Shown: positions 7,927-16,866 of the stretch, piece by piece | Numbering within the stretch: the first letter of the stretch is position 1 | Layout of the letters: each line of letters starts with the position of its first letter | DNA from: JAIBJN01 sp963699495 | Lineage (GTDB): Bacteria; Actinomycetota; Thermoleophilia; Gaiellales; Gaiellaceae | Direction of reading: 5' to 3' | Assembly (NCBI GenBank): GCA_963699495.1 | Contig: CAVOUB010000004.1 | Coordinates: forward strand, 60,659-124,658 | DNA length: 64,000 nucleotides | Program-made: the position numbers and the translations under genes | The notes under the pieces: model-generated | The model's database searches: none | The model's input: the letters and a program-made list of their open reading frames with translations, nothing else | What the model was told of the DNA's origin: nothing

Positions 7927-10403
7927 GGGATCTCCACCCGGATGCGCGTTCCCCGCCCCGGCGGGCTCTCCACCTGGAGACGCCCGTCGAGCGCCTCGAC
8001 GCGGTCGACGAGGCCACGCAGGCCCGAGCCCTTGCTGGGGTCGGCCCCGCCCACGCCGTCGTCGGCAACCTCGACCACTGCGTGTCCGTTCACGGACGCG
8101 ATGCTAACTGCGACCGAGGACGCCTGGGCGTACTTGGCCACGTTCGCCAGCGCCTCGGAGACCACGTAATACGCCGCAGCCTCCACGGGCTCGGGCAGGC
8201 GATCGGCCGAAAGCTCCAGATCCACCGTGAGCGGCGTGCGCGCCACGAGGGCCTCCAACGCGGCCCCGAGGCCGCGGTCGGAGAGAACGGCGGGGTGGAT
8301 CCCGCGCGCCAGCTCGCGGAGCTCCTCGAGCGCCTGCGCGAGCTCCTCCGAGGCCTGGCCGAGGAGGCGGTCGGCCTGCCCGGGGTCGCTCTCCACGCGC
8401 GCCTGCGCGAGGCGGAGCATGAGCGAGAGCGAGACCAGCCGCTGCTGGGCGCCGTCGTGGAGGTTGCGCTCGAGCCGGCGCCGCTCGACGTCGCTGGCCT
8501 CGACGAGGCGCGCGCGGGAGCGCCGCAGCTCGTTCTCGTGGAGCTTCCGCTCGGTGATGTCCATGCCGCAGATCAGCAGCCGCGGGTGGCCCCGGTCGTC
8601 CCTGAGCGGCGTCGTCGACCATGTCACGCGGCGGCGCTCGCCGGCGGCGGTGATCCAGGTGCTCTCGTACTCGCCCCGCCCGCCGGCTGCGACGACCTCC
8701 TCGAGCTCGCGCTCGACACTTTCGCGCTCCTCGGGGGCGATGAAGACGTCCCAGAAGGCGTTTCCGCGCGTGATGTCGTCGTCGCGCCGGCCCGAGAGCC
8801 GTTCCAGGGAGGTGTTGAAGCGGAGGATGAAGCCGCCCGGCGTGGCGAGGCACAGGAGGCTGGGCGTCGAGTCGACGACCGTGCGGATGAAGTCGCGCTC
8901 GTGCTCGAGGTCGCGGTGGCGTTGCGTCAGCTCGGCGTGGAGCCGCTCCAGCTCGGCCCGCTCGAGGTTGCGCTCGGTGAACTCGCGGCCGATGATGACC
9001 GCCTCGTCGCCGGCCTTGACGATTCGCGCCTCGAAGTCGCGGCGGACGCCGTCGAGCTCGAGGCGGTATTCGCCGGTGGCGATCTCTCCGGTGTCGATCG
9101 CACGCGCGACCCCCGCCAGAAGCTGGTCGGCGACGTCGGTGGGGAGAACGTCGTGGAAGCTGGAGCCGATGAGCTGCTCGGGCGGCACCGCCAGGTCCTC
9201 CGGCTTGCCCTTGTACTCGAGGTAGATCCCTTCGCGGCTCACGCGGAAGATGAGATCAGGGAAGGCGTCGATGAGTGCCTGGATGCGGGCCTGCGCGTTG
9301 GCGAGCGCGACGAGGCGCCGCTCGTTCTCCAGGGCGAGGGCGGCTGCGGCAGCGGCCGCATCCACCAGCGTCGGGTCCTCCTCCAGCGAGCGGTGGTGGA
9401 TCAGGGCCGCGACGACCTGGCCGTCCAGCTCGACCATCGTCGCCAGCTCCTCCCCGCGTCCCTCGGGCAGCTCGATCGGGTTGCCCTCGAGGTCGGCAAA
9501 GGACTCGGTCTCCGGGATCCAGTAGGCCACCTGCAGCGTCGGGTCGCCGAGCGCCCGGGCGAGCGCCTCCCGGAGCTCGCCGGGAGCCGGGGCCTGACCG
9601 AGCTCCAGCACGAGCTGGCTTACCCCGCCCCGCGCGAGTCGGCCGCTCAGCAGCCCGACGATGAAGGCGATCGGGACGCTCGCGAAGCTGAAGATGACGA
9701 TCCAGAAGAGGATCGCCCCTACCTGGTCCGAGAACGACTCGACCACCAGGGCCACGATCAGCAGGACGATCGTCGTCCCCGCCGTGAGGTACACGGGGAC
9801 GAAAACGCGCCGCATGGGCGCCGAGGCCTCCTTCCAGCGGCGGCGGAAGACGTGCAGCGAGGCGAGCAGCGCGGGGACGCCGAACGCCACGAGCACGGCG
9901 TCGATCACGGTGACCGCGCGGGGGGAGTCGACGATCAGGAACGCGTTCGCAGGGCAGTCGGGGCAGTCGTCGGAGACGTCGTCGAAGAAGGAGGCGAGCA
10001 GCGAGCCGGCCGTCAGGGCGAGATAGGCGACGGCGACGATCGCAAAGACGATCTTGGTCTCGAGGTATCCACGCGGGAAGGCGAGAAGGGCATGGATGAA
10101 CACGGCGATGAAGATGCCGCCGAAGACCCAACCGAGTGTGAACGGCAGCGACTTGTTCGACTCGGCCAGGGCGCCGATGAAAACGGTCATCCCGACGGCG
10201 GCGAGGAGAGGGCCGAAGCGATTCTCGGGCCGGCGCATCCAGGCGACGAGGCCGCCGAGGATGAATGACCACGCGCTCAGGAGCTGGGTCACGGCGATGA
10301 ACACCGGCTCCTCCTCGTGGTCGCTCGTGACGACGAGCGCCAGGGCCCCCGCGGTCAGCAGCAGTCCGAGGGCAAGGACCCCCAGCACCGTCCGTCTGCG
10401 CAT
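7917..10403 (-). CDS. Membrane PAS histidine kinase (HisKA_3 class)
   Basis: An 828-residue sensor kinase. Residues 1 to about 255 form roughly eight transmembrane helices with a short CPDC-containing outer loop. Then come a GAF-like linker region, two PAS domains (one with RIQALIDAFPDLIFRV, one with VDSTPSLLCLATPGG followed by a PAC segment), a HisKA_3 dimerisation domain with the phospho-histidine in RNLHDGAQQRLVSLS, and a HATPase domain ending GLRGLVDRVEALDGRLQV and GRGTRIRVEIP. This class phosphorylates NarL-type regulators, which fits the overlapping downstream gene. It may sense a membrane or redox signal; the ligand is unknown. Confidence 0.93.
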   Translation of the reverse strand: MRRRTVLGVLALGLLLTAGALALVVTSDHEEEPVFIAVTQLLSAWSFILGGLVAWMRRPENRFGPLLAAVGMTVFIGALAESNKSLPFTLGWVFGGIFIAVFIHALLAFPRGYLETKIVFAIVAVAYLALTAGSLLASFFDDVSDDCPDCPANAFLIVDSPRAVTVIDAVLVAFGVPALLASLHVFRRRWKEASAPMRRVFVPVYLTAGTTIVLLIVALVVESFSDQVGAILFWIVIFSFASVPIAFIVGLLSGRLARGGVSQLVLELGQAPAPGELREALARALGDPTLQVAYWIPETESFADLEGNPIELPEGRGEELATMVELDGQVVAALIHHRSLEEDPTLVDAAAAAAALALENERRLVALANAQARIQALIDAFPDLIFRVSREGIYLEYKGKPEDLAVPPEQLIGSSFHDVLPTDVADQLLAGVARAIDTGEIATGEYRLELDGVRRDFEARIVKAGDEAVIIGREFTERNLERAELERLHAELTQRHRDLEHERDFIRTVVDSTPSLLCLATPGGFILRFNTSLERLSGRRDDDITRGNAFWDVFIAPEERESVERELEEVVAAGGRGEYESTWITAAGERRRVTWSTTPLRDDRGHPRLLICGMDITERKLHENELRRSRARLVEASDVERRRLERNLHDGAQQRLVSLSLMLRLAQARVESDPGQADRLLGQASEELAQALEELRELARGIHPAVLSDRGLGAALEALVARTPLTVDLELSADRLPEPVEAAAYYVVSEALANVAKYAQASSVAVSIASVNGHAVVEVADDGVGGADPSKGSGLRGLVDRVEALDGRLQVESPPGRGTRIRVEIPCG

Positions 10404-10407
10404 GGCG

Positions 10408-10764
10408 CTATCGAAGCACAGCGCGCAGCGCAGCGCCCGTGAGCTCGGCCTTCGGGACGAAGGCAGCCGCTCCGCAGCGGCCCACGATCGAGCCGAAATC
10501 GGTGGAGTCGTGGCTCGAGGTGAGGACGACCTTGGGCGCCTCGCCGTTCATCCTCGTGAGCTCGTCGATCACCGTGAACCCGTCCATGTCGGGCAGCTGG
10601 ACGTCGAGCAGGACCAGGTCGGGCCGCAACCTCCTGATCGCCTCGAGTGCGGAACGCCCGTCCGCGGCCTCACCGACGACCTCGAACCCGTCCGCGAGCA
10701 ACAGGGTCTTGGCCGTCGCACGAAAGCTCGGGTGGTCGTCGACGATCAGGATCCTGTTTGGCAT
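10408..10764 (-). CDS. Stand-alone receiver-domain response regulator
   Basis: A 118-residue CheY-like protein consisting only of a receiver domain: DD at 9-10, phospho-acceptor D54 in LVLLDVQLPDMDG, conserved T/S in VVLTSSHD and K in FVPKAEL. Start chosen at ATG 10764 because upstream in-frame residues are not receiver-like. It ends 5 nt before the histidine kinase start, so it is the first gene of a three-gene signalling operon. It may compete for phosphate from the kinase or act as an intermediate. Confidence 0.88.
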   Translation of the reverse strand: MPNRILIVDDHPSFRATAKTLLLADGFEVVGEAADGRSALEAIRRLRPDLVLLDVQLPDMDGFTVIDELTRMNGEAPKVVLTSSHDSTDFGSIVGRCGAAAFVPKAELTGAALRAVLR

Positions 10765-10802
10765 CGCGAGGCAAATGGTGGCAAAGCGGTGAAAGGCCTG
10801 GA

Positions 10803-10838
10803 ATACGGCTAGCCACACCCTGAAAGGGTGGCAGGCAT
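10803..10838. repeat. Left boundary repeat (attL-like)
   Basis: Carries ATACGGCTAGCCACACC followed after a short spacer by GGGTGGC and GCAT. Matches the right copy at 19859-19894 exactly over 17 bp, then at GGGTGGC and GCAT. The GCCAC and GGGTGGC halves can pair as a small hairpin. Confidence 0.5.
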
Positions 10839-10866
10839 CCAGACGAGCGACCCGAATAGACAAGCC

Positions 10867-10892
10867 GGAACCCGCCCCAGCAGGCGGGTTCC
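10867..10892. terminator. Hairpin, possible terminator
   Basis: Perfect 10-bp inverted repeat GGAACCCGCC / GGCGGGTTCC with a 6-nt loop in the non-coding left end of the island. No T-run follows directly, although TTCTTTCCTT occurs about 18 nt downstream on the plus strand. Confidence 0.35.
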
Positions 10893-11214
10893 GGTGCCTC
10901 AGGGGTCAGGTTCTTTCCTTCCGCCCAAGACCGCCCAAGACCGCCCTGACGGGGCATCGACTGGCGCAAACTGGCGCGCGCTCCGCCGGCTACAGCGGCT
11001 CGAGCACGCCGAGCCAGACGAGTACGTTCCAGACCACGGCGAAGGATGAACGCGCCGAAGAGCCTCGTGGTCGTGTTCTCGGGGATACTGACGAAGTGAG
11101 GATGCTGCGAAGCGTCTGGCGCTGGCTCCGTCCCTGGAGTGACCTTCAGGGCGACATCGAGAAGTAGCGGCCTGAGGGAGCCCACGGACAAGGTTCAACG
11201 CCTTCCGCGACGAA
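10893..11214. other. Non-coding left end of the island
   Basis: No convincing gene. It contains 2.6 tandem copies of the 10-mer CCGCCCAAGA (10921-10946) and, at 10957-10979, a near copy (two bases missing) of the TCGACTGGCGC...ACTGGCGCGC segment that encodes the last residues of the integrase remnant at the other end. It is probably scar sequence from earlier recombination. Confidence 0.4.
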
Positions 11215-11451
11215 GTGAGGACGCTGCTCGCCCGTGCGCATGAGCTGCTCAACGGCCATGAGCGCGGTCGACTTCGCGCCGCGATCGACCAGCGTCACGC
11301 CGACTGGTTCGCTCTAGTCGGCGGCACGCACGTGCAGGGGCTCGCCGAGCGTCTCGCTGGACTCCTGGCTGACGCCGATCGAGAGCTTCCGCCCAAGGAT
11401 GTCCGCCAGCTTGAAGCGCTGATCTACGAGCGCCTGCCTAACTGGCCGTAA
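11215..11451 (+). CDS. Hypothetical small helical protein
   Basis: A 78-residue, mostly helical soluble protein from GTG 11215 (MRTLLARAHELLNGHERGRL...). Charge pattern and codon use look coding, and the frame continues open another 13 codons upstream without a better start codon. There is no clear ribosome binding site and no recognised family. It sits near the left end of the island, with 42 nt before the next gene on the same strand. Could be a fragment of a larger protein. Confidence 0.4.
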   Translation: MRTLLARAHELLNGHERGRLRAAIDQRHADWFALVGGTHVQGLAERLAGLLADADRELPPKDVRQLEALIYERLPNWP

Positions 11452-11493
11452 GGCGCGCACTCCGCCCGAGGCAAGGTCCAGACTTCAAGGGCC

Positions 11494-11948
11494 GTGGAAC
11501 TAGAGCAGTTGGCCTACGAGGAGGCGAAGCGACAGATCGACCGACAGAGCTTGATCCTGGACGGCCTTAGGAGTCGCGCTGGCATCCTCCTGGCCGCGAT
11601 CTCTGTCACGACATCGTTTCTCGGTGGGCAAGCACTCGCCGAACAGGGCTTCTCGCTCTGGGCCGGACTGGGGACGATGTCCTTCGTTGGCGCTGCCACG
11701 GCGTGTGTGGCGATCCTTTGGCCTACGGGTGAATGGAGGTTCGACCTGAGTGCCGCGAAGATTCTGATCCAGGTCGAGCGCGCCGAGCGCCCTTCCCTCG
11801 CCGAGGCCCAGCGGGAGCTCGCCCTCCGCACTCGACTCAACACAAGCAGAACGAGCCGCGCCTGGAGAACCTGTTCGTCCTCTTCCGAGTTGCCTGCGGG
11901 CTGCTCGGCCTCGAGATCATCTTCTGGATCATCGCTCTAGGGGTCTGA
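11494..11948 (+). pseudogene. Two-helix membrane protein, frameshifted
   Basis: Begins at GTG 11494 with a soluble helix (MELEQLAYEEAKRQIDRQS) followed by two TM segments (about residues 31-50 and 56-76) and a cytosolic stretch AAKILIQVERAERPSLAEA. Around 11829 the frame is lost. The continuing protein sequence (LENLFVLFRVACGLLG, then LEIIFWIIALGV) is in another frame, which restores a third and last membrane helix. A single missing base explains this. The layout resembles small membrane proteins found beside immune or effector genes, but no function can be assigned. Real mutation or sequencing error are both possible. Confidence 0.55.
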
Positions 11949-11963
11949 GGGAAGGGAGGTGTG

Positions 11964-12083
11964 ATGAGCGAAGAAGAGAAAGAGCAGTCCGCGCCGGAGC
12001 AGGAGCCAGAACCTAGCTGGCCAGACGTTTCAGAGGAGCTGACGCGCAGCCGCGACCGCGAGCCTGACGAAATCACGCGCTAG
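11964..12083 (+). CDS. 39-residue acidic peptide with a strong ribosome binding site
   Basis: ATG at 11964 is preceded by GGGAAGGAGGTGTG, the strongest Shine-Dalgarno in this part of the window, and lies 15 nt after the frameshifted membrane gene. The peptide is highly hydrophilic, rich in glutamate and proline (MSEEEKEQSAPEQEPEPSW) and ends with DREPDEITR. It overlaps the end of the opposing ORF at 12080 by 4 nt. No homologous family is recognised. Initiation signal and spacing support a real small gene co-expressed with the membrane protein. Confidence 0.5.
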   Translation: MSEEEKEQSAPEQEPEPSWPDVSEELTRSRDREPDEITR

Positions 12084-12301
12084 GCGTCCGGCGCCGCGCT
12101 GCCGCCCTCGACCTGCGCCTCGCGCTCGGCGACTGCTGTAGCCAAGCACGACTCGAGCTGCCGCGCGAGTTCGACTATTGCGGGCAGCTTCTCTCGGTCG
12201 ATTGGTTGCCATCCCTCCGTGTGCGCCGGCGAGTCAAGGCCGAACATGTCGCTGACGTCGACCACCTGCCGCGCGTCCGTCTTATCCGTGTGTGCGTACA
12301 C
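12080..12301 (-). CDS. Hypothetical 73-residue protein
   Basis: GTG 12301 to 12080 on the minus strand, soluble, containing VVDVSDMFGLDSPAHTEGW followed by a helix IDREKLPAIVELARQLESCL. Composition is balanced rather than arginine-rich, which argues for coding. The start has no good ribosome binding site and could instead be an internal ATG. No family recognised. The stretch 12302-12531 between this gene and the SQR fusion shows nothing supportable. Confidence 0.4.
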   Translation of the reverse strand: MYAHTDKTDARQVVDVSDMFGLDSPAHTEGWQPIDREKLPAIVELARQLESCLATAVAEREAQVEGGSAAPDA

Positions 12302-12531
12302 CTGTAGTCATTTCCCCATCAGGGCGCCGACGGAGGCGGCGAGCTCTGGCTCTGCCCGATTTGCCTAAACGCTCGGGGGCTCGGCGAGGGAGAGTAGGTC
12401 GCGAACGCGAACGTTGCCGGCGCTACGCCGATGCTGGAGTGGGCGGGAGACGACGCCACCGTCTTCAGCTACTAGTCGGACCCTCGCCGATAAAGACAAT
12501 CGGAAACGCGGCAACCGGACTTGGGCAACCG

Positions 12532-14145
12532 CTAGAGCCAGTGGTGTAGCCACCATTTCTCGAAGGCGACCTTGCCCCAGTGCAACGGCCGGCCGGGTCG
12601 CCGCAGCTTGACCTGGGGTTCGGGCTCGGCGTAGAAGTTGCCGCCGGCGAAGCCGGCTCTGCCGTCGCCGAGCTCGATCCAGCAGTAGCCGTTGCCGTTG
12701 AAAACGGCGTCGGATGTTTTGCCTCTGTAACTATCTGCGATCCGCTGGGCGACGGTCTTTGCCTCGGCGTGTGCGAAGACGCCTGCCTTGGGAAGCGCCT
12801 TGCCGTTGGGCAGCTTGATTGTGGCGACGTCCCCGATCGCGTAGACGCCGTCGTGGTCGGTCTCCAGCGTCTGCGGGTCGACGTGGACGAAGCCTGACAC
12901 TCCCAGGAGCGGCGACGAGCGCACGACCTCAGGGGCCCGATGGGGCGGCACGACCATCAGCAGGTCGACCCGCTGCGCGCGTCCATCAGAGGCAACGATC
13001 TCGCGCGTCTCGGGCCGGAGCTCCTCGAACGTGAACAGCGGGTGGTAGTGGATGCCGCGGGCGGCGAGCATGTCGGCGATTGAGTTGCCGAGCGCCGCCG
13101 GTGCGACCGGCATCGGTGTGTGCTCGGGCGTGAAGAGGTGGATCTCGACGTTCCGGCGGATTCCCCTCCTGCGAATGAACGACTCGGCGAGGAAGGCGGC
13201 CTCGTAGGGGGCGGCGGGGCACTTGTACGGCATCTCCGGGATCAGGATCGCCACCACTCCCTCGCTGAGATCCTCGAGGGAGGAGTGGATTCGGGCGCAG
13301 CCTTCTGGCGTGTAGAGGTTGTAGGCCATCTCGTCGAAGCCGTTCACCGTCTCGGGCGCGAGCTGGGCTCCCAGCGAGACGACGAGAGAGTCGTACTCGA
13401 GGTCGCCCGAGGCGGTGACGACGACCCTGTTTTCGAGGTCGAGCGCCTCGGCCTCCGCGTTGCGGAACTCGATGCCCTTCTTCTGCAGCCGCTCGAGCGG
13501 GCGGCTGAACTGGCTCGGGCGGCGCTCGCCCACCATCTGCCACAGCAGGGACGGCTGGTATACGTGGTCGGCGGCGCGGTCGACGAGCACGACCCGCTGG
13601 TCGGTCGGGAGATGCTTCCGGAGCTCGCGCGCTGCCACCAGCCCGCCGGTGCCGCCACCCAGGACAACAGTGCAACCCGCGGCGCCGACGACGCGGCGCG
13701 CGGTGGCGTGGGTCGCGGCAGGGCGCTCGTACATCTGCTGAATCGCGATCGAGAAGCCCGACTCGTCGAACTCGTTCTCCGAGAAGACCACCTTGTCGTC
13801 AGGCCCGACGAGCACGCTCCACGGAACCCAGCCGTTCGTGAGCGCACGGAACAGCGTCCCATCGCCGTCGGAGATCACGGGAAAGGTGAGCCCGTACTCC
13901 TCCTTCCAGGCGCTGCAGGCCTCCTCGGTCTCGATCGCGCCGATGTAGACGACCTCGAGCCCGTCGCCCGCAAACCGCTCATGGAGTCTGGCGACGGCAG
14001 GACACTCCTGCCGACAGCCCTGTCAGGTCGACTTCCAGAAGACCAGGAGCACCCCGTTTGTGCCGTTGACCGGCAGGCCCAAGTCCGTCACCGAGACGGT
14101 GCTGCCGGGCTCGATTCCCCCGGACAGTCCTTCAAGGACCTTCAT
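12532..14145 (-). CDS. Thioredoxin-like/sulfide:quinone oxidoreductase fusion, probable selenoprotein (Sec41)
   Basis: ATG 14145, preceded by GGGAGG, opens a 537-residue frame interrupted only by a TGA at 14025-14023. Read through, residues 12-138 form a TlpA/AhpC-like thioredoxin fold whose active site is FWKST-[TGA]-QGCRQECP, so the TGA replaces the first Cys of CxxC. The fold is complete beyond the TGA, with a cis-proline at about 108 (GWVPWSVLV). Residues about 158-537 are a flavoprotein of the SQR family: FAD motif VVLGGGTGGLVAARELRK (about 160-177), Cys309 in PYKCPAAPYEAAF, FAD-site GDVATIKLPNGKALPK, and a C-terminus ending KWWLHHWL. SQR oxidises sulfide to polysulfide and passes electrons to quinone. 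A SECIS-like hairpin follows the TGA. Without Sec decoding only the shorter frame from ATG 13878 would be made, which lacks the active site. Confidence 0.75.
13996..14012 (-). promoter_or_regulatory. Bacterial SECIS-like hairpin
   Basis: On the minus strand, 10 nt after the TGA (14025-14023), a perfect 7-bp stem GGCAGGA / TCCTGCC encloses the loop GTG. The apical loop starts 17 nt after the TGA and its first base is G. This fits the published bacterial SECIS description (short stem, small loop with G in the first two positions, loop 16-37 nt after UGA). No other hairpin is needed to explain coding constraints here. Confidence 0.6.
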
Positions 14146-14439
14146 CCGACTTCATCCCTCCCGTCGTCCCGAGCATCCCCACACCCGCTCACTTGCGACC
14201 CGACCCATCGTACGCCGACTTCGTCCACCGCACCTTGCGTGCCGGCTAGGCGGGGAGCAACGGGCAGAACTTGGTTCCTGGAACGTGGCGGGGGAGATTC
14301 TGGCGCGCGTCGGAGCCATCGAGGAGTCCGGGGGAACGTGTGTGAAGACCGCGCTGCAGATCAGGCGCAAGGCCATCTAAGGCACGCGCGAACCATCGGG
14401 CGCCTAGACACTTAGCTGCAGGCGGCGCATAATCGCTGC

Positions 14440-14892
14440 GTGGCTGTCAGCGTTACGCGGCGGACACTCGACGAGTTGCTCGCCGACGCGTGTGCGCGGA
14501 TCGTCCGCTACTCGCCCGCGGAGGCGCATGCCGCCACTGCTAATGGTGTGCTCCTCGTCGACATCCGCTCCGAGACCGACCGGGAGCGAGACGGGATCGT
14601 CCCCGGCTCAGTCCATATCCCACGCACCGTGCTCGAATGGCGCGCAGATCCTGACAGTCCGCTTCGGAACCCACATCTTGGCGGGCTTGAGGAGCCGATC
14701 ATTCTCCTCTGTGACCACGGCTGCTCGAGCATCCTCGCTGCCGCAACACTCGCCGAGCTCGGTTTCGGCCTGGCAGGCGACGTGATCGGCGGCTACGCCG
14801 CCTGGCACGATGCCGGCCTCCCGACCCGCACGGCGCCGCGTCGGCGGCGTCGCCCCGGCGAGCCGGCGGGGATGAAGGGCCCGGACGGCTAG
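14440..14892 (+). CDS. Rhodanese-like sulfurtransferase
   Basis: A 150-residue single-domain rhodanese, transferring sulfane sulfur via a persulfidated cysteine. Visible hallmarks: VLLVDIRSETDRERDG and IPGS-type VPGSVHIPR (CH2A-like), the active-site loop in ILLCDHGCSS, and the C-terminal DVIGGYAAWHDAGLP. The expected nucleophile is the first Cys of CDHGC; a second Cys four residues on is unusual. Start GTG 14440 has a TAATC sequence about 8 nt upstream and no clear ribosome binding site, so it may be leaderless. Transcribed divergently from the SQR fusion, pointing to a shared sulfur role. The 294-nt gap between them holds no other gene. Confidence 0.88.
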   Translation: MAVSVTRRTLDELLADACARIVRYSPAEAHAATANGVLLVDIRSETDRERDGIVPGSVHIPRTVLEWRADPDSPLRNPHLGGLEEPIILLCDHGCSSILAAATLAELGFGLAGDVIGGYAAWHDAGLPTRTAPRRRRRPGEPAGMKGPDG

Positions 14893-15048
14893 AACGACGC
14901 TCCCGGCATCGCGTACAGATGCCGACGCGTGCGGCTCGTAAGTCGGTGCCCCGCACACAGCGACAGAGGGAAAGTGGGTCGAAAGGCAGGCAATCCCTCA
15001 GCCCGCACTTTCAGACAGACGGTCGTCCCCCGGTGGGCTGGTTGCGGT

Positions 15049-16350
15049 CTACAGTCGATCTGGCCCAGCCGAGCCGGCCTTCGCGTAGCCGGTGTCTGCG
15101 GCGGCGGAGGGCTTAGGCTGTTCCCCAACTAGGATGTACGTCGTCATCTCGCCCTTGCCCTTGACGAAGACGCTCGCGCGCCGTTCGAAGATGAAGCTCT
15201 CCTCGAGCCGGCGATACGTTCGCTCGGTCACCTGGATCGCACCGGGCGGGGCGTGAGACTCCATCCGGCTCGCCGTGTTCACGGTGTCGCCCCACAGGTC
15301 GTAGCCGAACTTCGTACGCCCGATCACCCCGGCGACGACCGGTCCCGAGTCGATACCCACGCGAAGGTTCAAGCCTGACGCGGCGGGAAGCACCGCGAGC
15401 GCCTCGCGCATGGCGAGCGCCAGTCGAGCGGTCGCCTCGGCGTGGTCAGATCGCGGCGTCGGAATCCCGGCGGCGACGAGGTAGCCATCGCCGATCGTCT
15501 TGATCTTCTCAAGCCCGTGAGCCGCTACGAGGTCGTCGAAGGCCGAGAAGATGTCGTTCAAAAGGAAAACAACCTCTTCTGCGGGCAGGCGTTCTGCGGC
15601 AGGCGTAAAGCCGGTGATGTCTGCGAAGAGGACGGATACCTCGTCAGATCGCTCCGCAATGACTTGCTGCGAACGCTTGAGCCGCTCGGCGATTGGGCGC
15701 GGGAAGATGCTCAGAAGCAGAGTCTCGGACAGCTCTTGCTCCGCAGCCAACAGGCGGTGCGCACGGTCGCGGGAGCGGACGAAGTGCTCGAGCAGCGCGA
15801 ACGTCGTGATCGACGGTCCACAGATGTTCAACGTGAAGAAGACGACGACGACCCAGGTCGCAATGTCCTCCGCGGGCTGGGGCAGGACGCCGTCGATAGC
15901 GGCGGAGAGGACGACGAGGCCGAGAAACGCTCCAAACCAGGGGATCGCCCTACGAGGCCCGTAGAAGACGAGGGCGCCGAGAGGCGCGGTAAACGCCCAG
16001 AGGGCGACGGCGCCCGATTGGACGAATCCGCCGAGGCTCCACTGCAGGAGGAAGGGGAGAAGGAGCATCATCGTGACCTGGCTCGCGCGGTAGACGCCGT
16101 AGCGCTTCGTCCTAGCTAGGAACACGAGTCCAATGAGGGAAGCGAGCTGGTAGACCAGCGGGATCAGCGCGGAGCGCCAGAGCCCTAAGGCGGCATACAT
16201 CCCGACCCAGATGAACGAGAGAGCGGTGATCAGCAGCGAGGAGAGGACAAGGGCCGACTTGCGCAGCCGCTCGTCGGGAGTGTCAGACGGCAGCGAGCCG
16301 ATGGCGGCCGCCTTCCGGACGGCCGTTCGCATCCACTCGTTAGAGCTCAT
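15049..16350 (-). CDS. Membrane class III adenylate/guanylate cyclase
   Basis: A 433-residue protein with an N-terminal block of about six TM helices (residues 35-195), a HAMP-like helical linker, and a C-terminal class III cyclase domain (about 235-410). Catalytic features: metal-binding Asp in VSVLFADITGFT, second Asp in KTIGDGYLVAAG, transition-state region DLWGDTVNTASRMESHA with the conserved N and R. The substrate-specifying pair cannot be assigned with certainty by eye, but the family mostly makes cAMP. It ends with an acidic/lysine tail. It sits alone on the minus strand inside the island. Confidence 0.92.
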   Translation of the reverse strand: MSSNEWMRTAVRKAAAIGSLPSDTPDERLRKSALVLSSLLITALSFIWVGMYAALGLWRSALIPLVYQLASLIGLVFLARTKRYGVYRASQVTMMLLLPFLLQWSLGGFVQSGAVALWAFTAPLGALVFYGPRRAIPWFGAFLGLVVLSAAIDGVLPQPAEDIATWVVVVFFTLNICGPSITTFALLEHFVRSRDRAHRLLAAEQELSETLLLSIFPRPIAERLKRSQQVIAERSDEVSVLFADITGFTPAAERLPAEEVVFLLNDIFSAFDDLVAAHGLEKIKTIGDGYLVAAGIPTPRSDHAEATARLALAMREALAVLPAASGLNLRVGIDSGPVVAGVIGRTKFGYDLWGDTVNTASRMESHAPPGAIQVTERTYRRLEESFIFERRASVFVKGKGEMTTYILVGEQPKPSAAADTGYAKAGSAGPDRL

Positions 16351-16497
16351 GCACGGACTCTAGGACAACCTGCCGTGCACCTTGCCGGGCCCCAGCTCCC
16401 GGCTGTGATCGTGGAGTGCGCGAGCGTGCGCGAATGTCCCCTGAAAAACCACCGGATTCCACCCCGGGACGACGAGGAGGCTGCGGTGGCGGGAGAC

Positions 16498-16866
16498 CTA
16501 GTAGCTGAAGACGGTTGCCGCCTCCTCACCGATCCATTCCCACAGAGGGGTGGCGCCTGCGAGGCGAGCGTTGGCCACGAACTCTTCGGAAATTTTCCGT
16601 GACTTCACACAGATCGGACACACAAGCAGTTGGCCACCGTTGTCGGCGAACTGTTGGAAGAGCTGGCCGAGCGGGGGGCAGCCGTCGCAGGCGACCACTT
16701 TTGCCACACCTGGGACTGCGAGCCGGACCGCCTCTTTGGTCAAGAACATGGCAACCTGCTTGCCCTGTTCAGCGGCTGCGCCACCGACGAGGAACGCAAC
16801 CGTTACCCGCTCAGGGTCCTCGAGTCCCGTCGCGAGGTTGATGACGACCTTGGCTCCGTCGGCCAT
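16498..16866 (-). CDS. DsrE-family sulfur-relay protein
   Basis: A 122-residue DsrE/DsrF-like protein, the family that carries persulfide sulfur between enzymes. Start ATG 16866 preceded by GGGAGG. Features: N-terminal VVINLATGLEDPERVTVAFLVGGAA, a nucleotide-fold-like central part VAMFLTKEAVRLA, and two cysteine pairs, CDGC (about residues 62-65) and CPIC (about 84-87), the latter at the position of the family's functional cysteine. It probably takes part in sulfur trafficking together with the SQR fusion and rhodanese nearby. Confidence 0.85.
   Translation of the reverse strand: MADGAKVVINLATGLEDPERVTVAFLVGGAAAEQGKQVAMFLTKEAVRLAVPGVAKVVACDGCPPLGQLFQQFADNGGQLLVCPICVKSRKISEEFVANARLAGATPLWEWIGEEAATVFSY

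Noticed and set aside
10760..10840. Possible cyclic-di-GMP riboswitch suggested by GGCAAA and GGCAAAGC near the left island boundary
   Set aside because: The remaining conserved segments and stems of the class I element could not be placed, and no downstream gene fits.
13600..14145. Separate truncated thioredoxin gene ending at the TGA, followed by an independent SQR gene from ATG 13878
   Set aside because: ATG 13878 is in the middle of the thioredoxin fold with no ribosome binding site; the domain sequence is continuous across the TGA.
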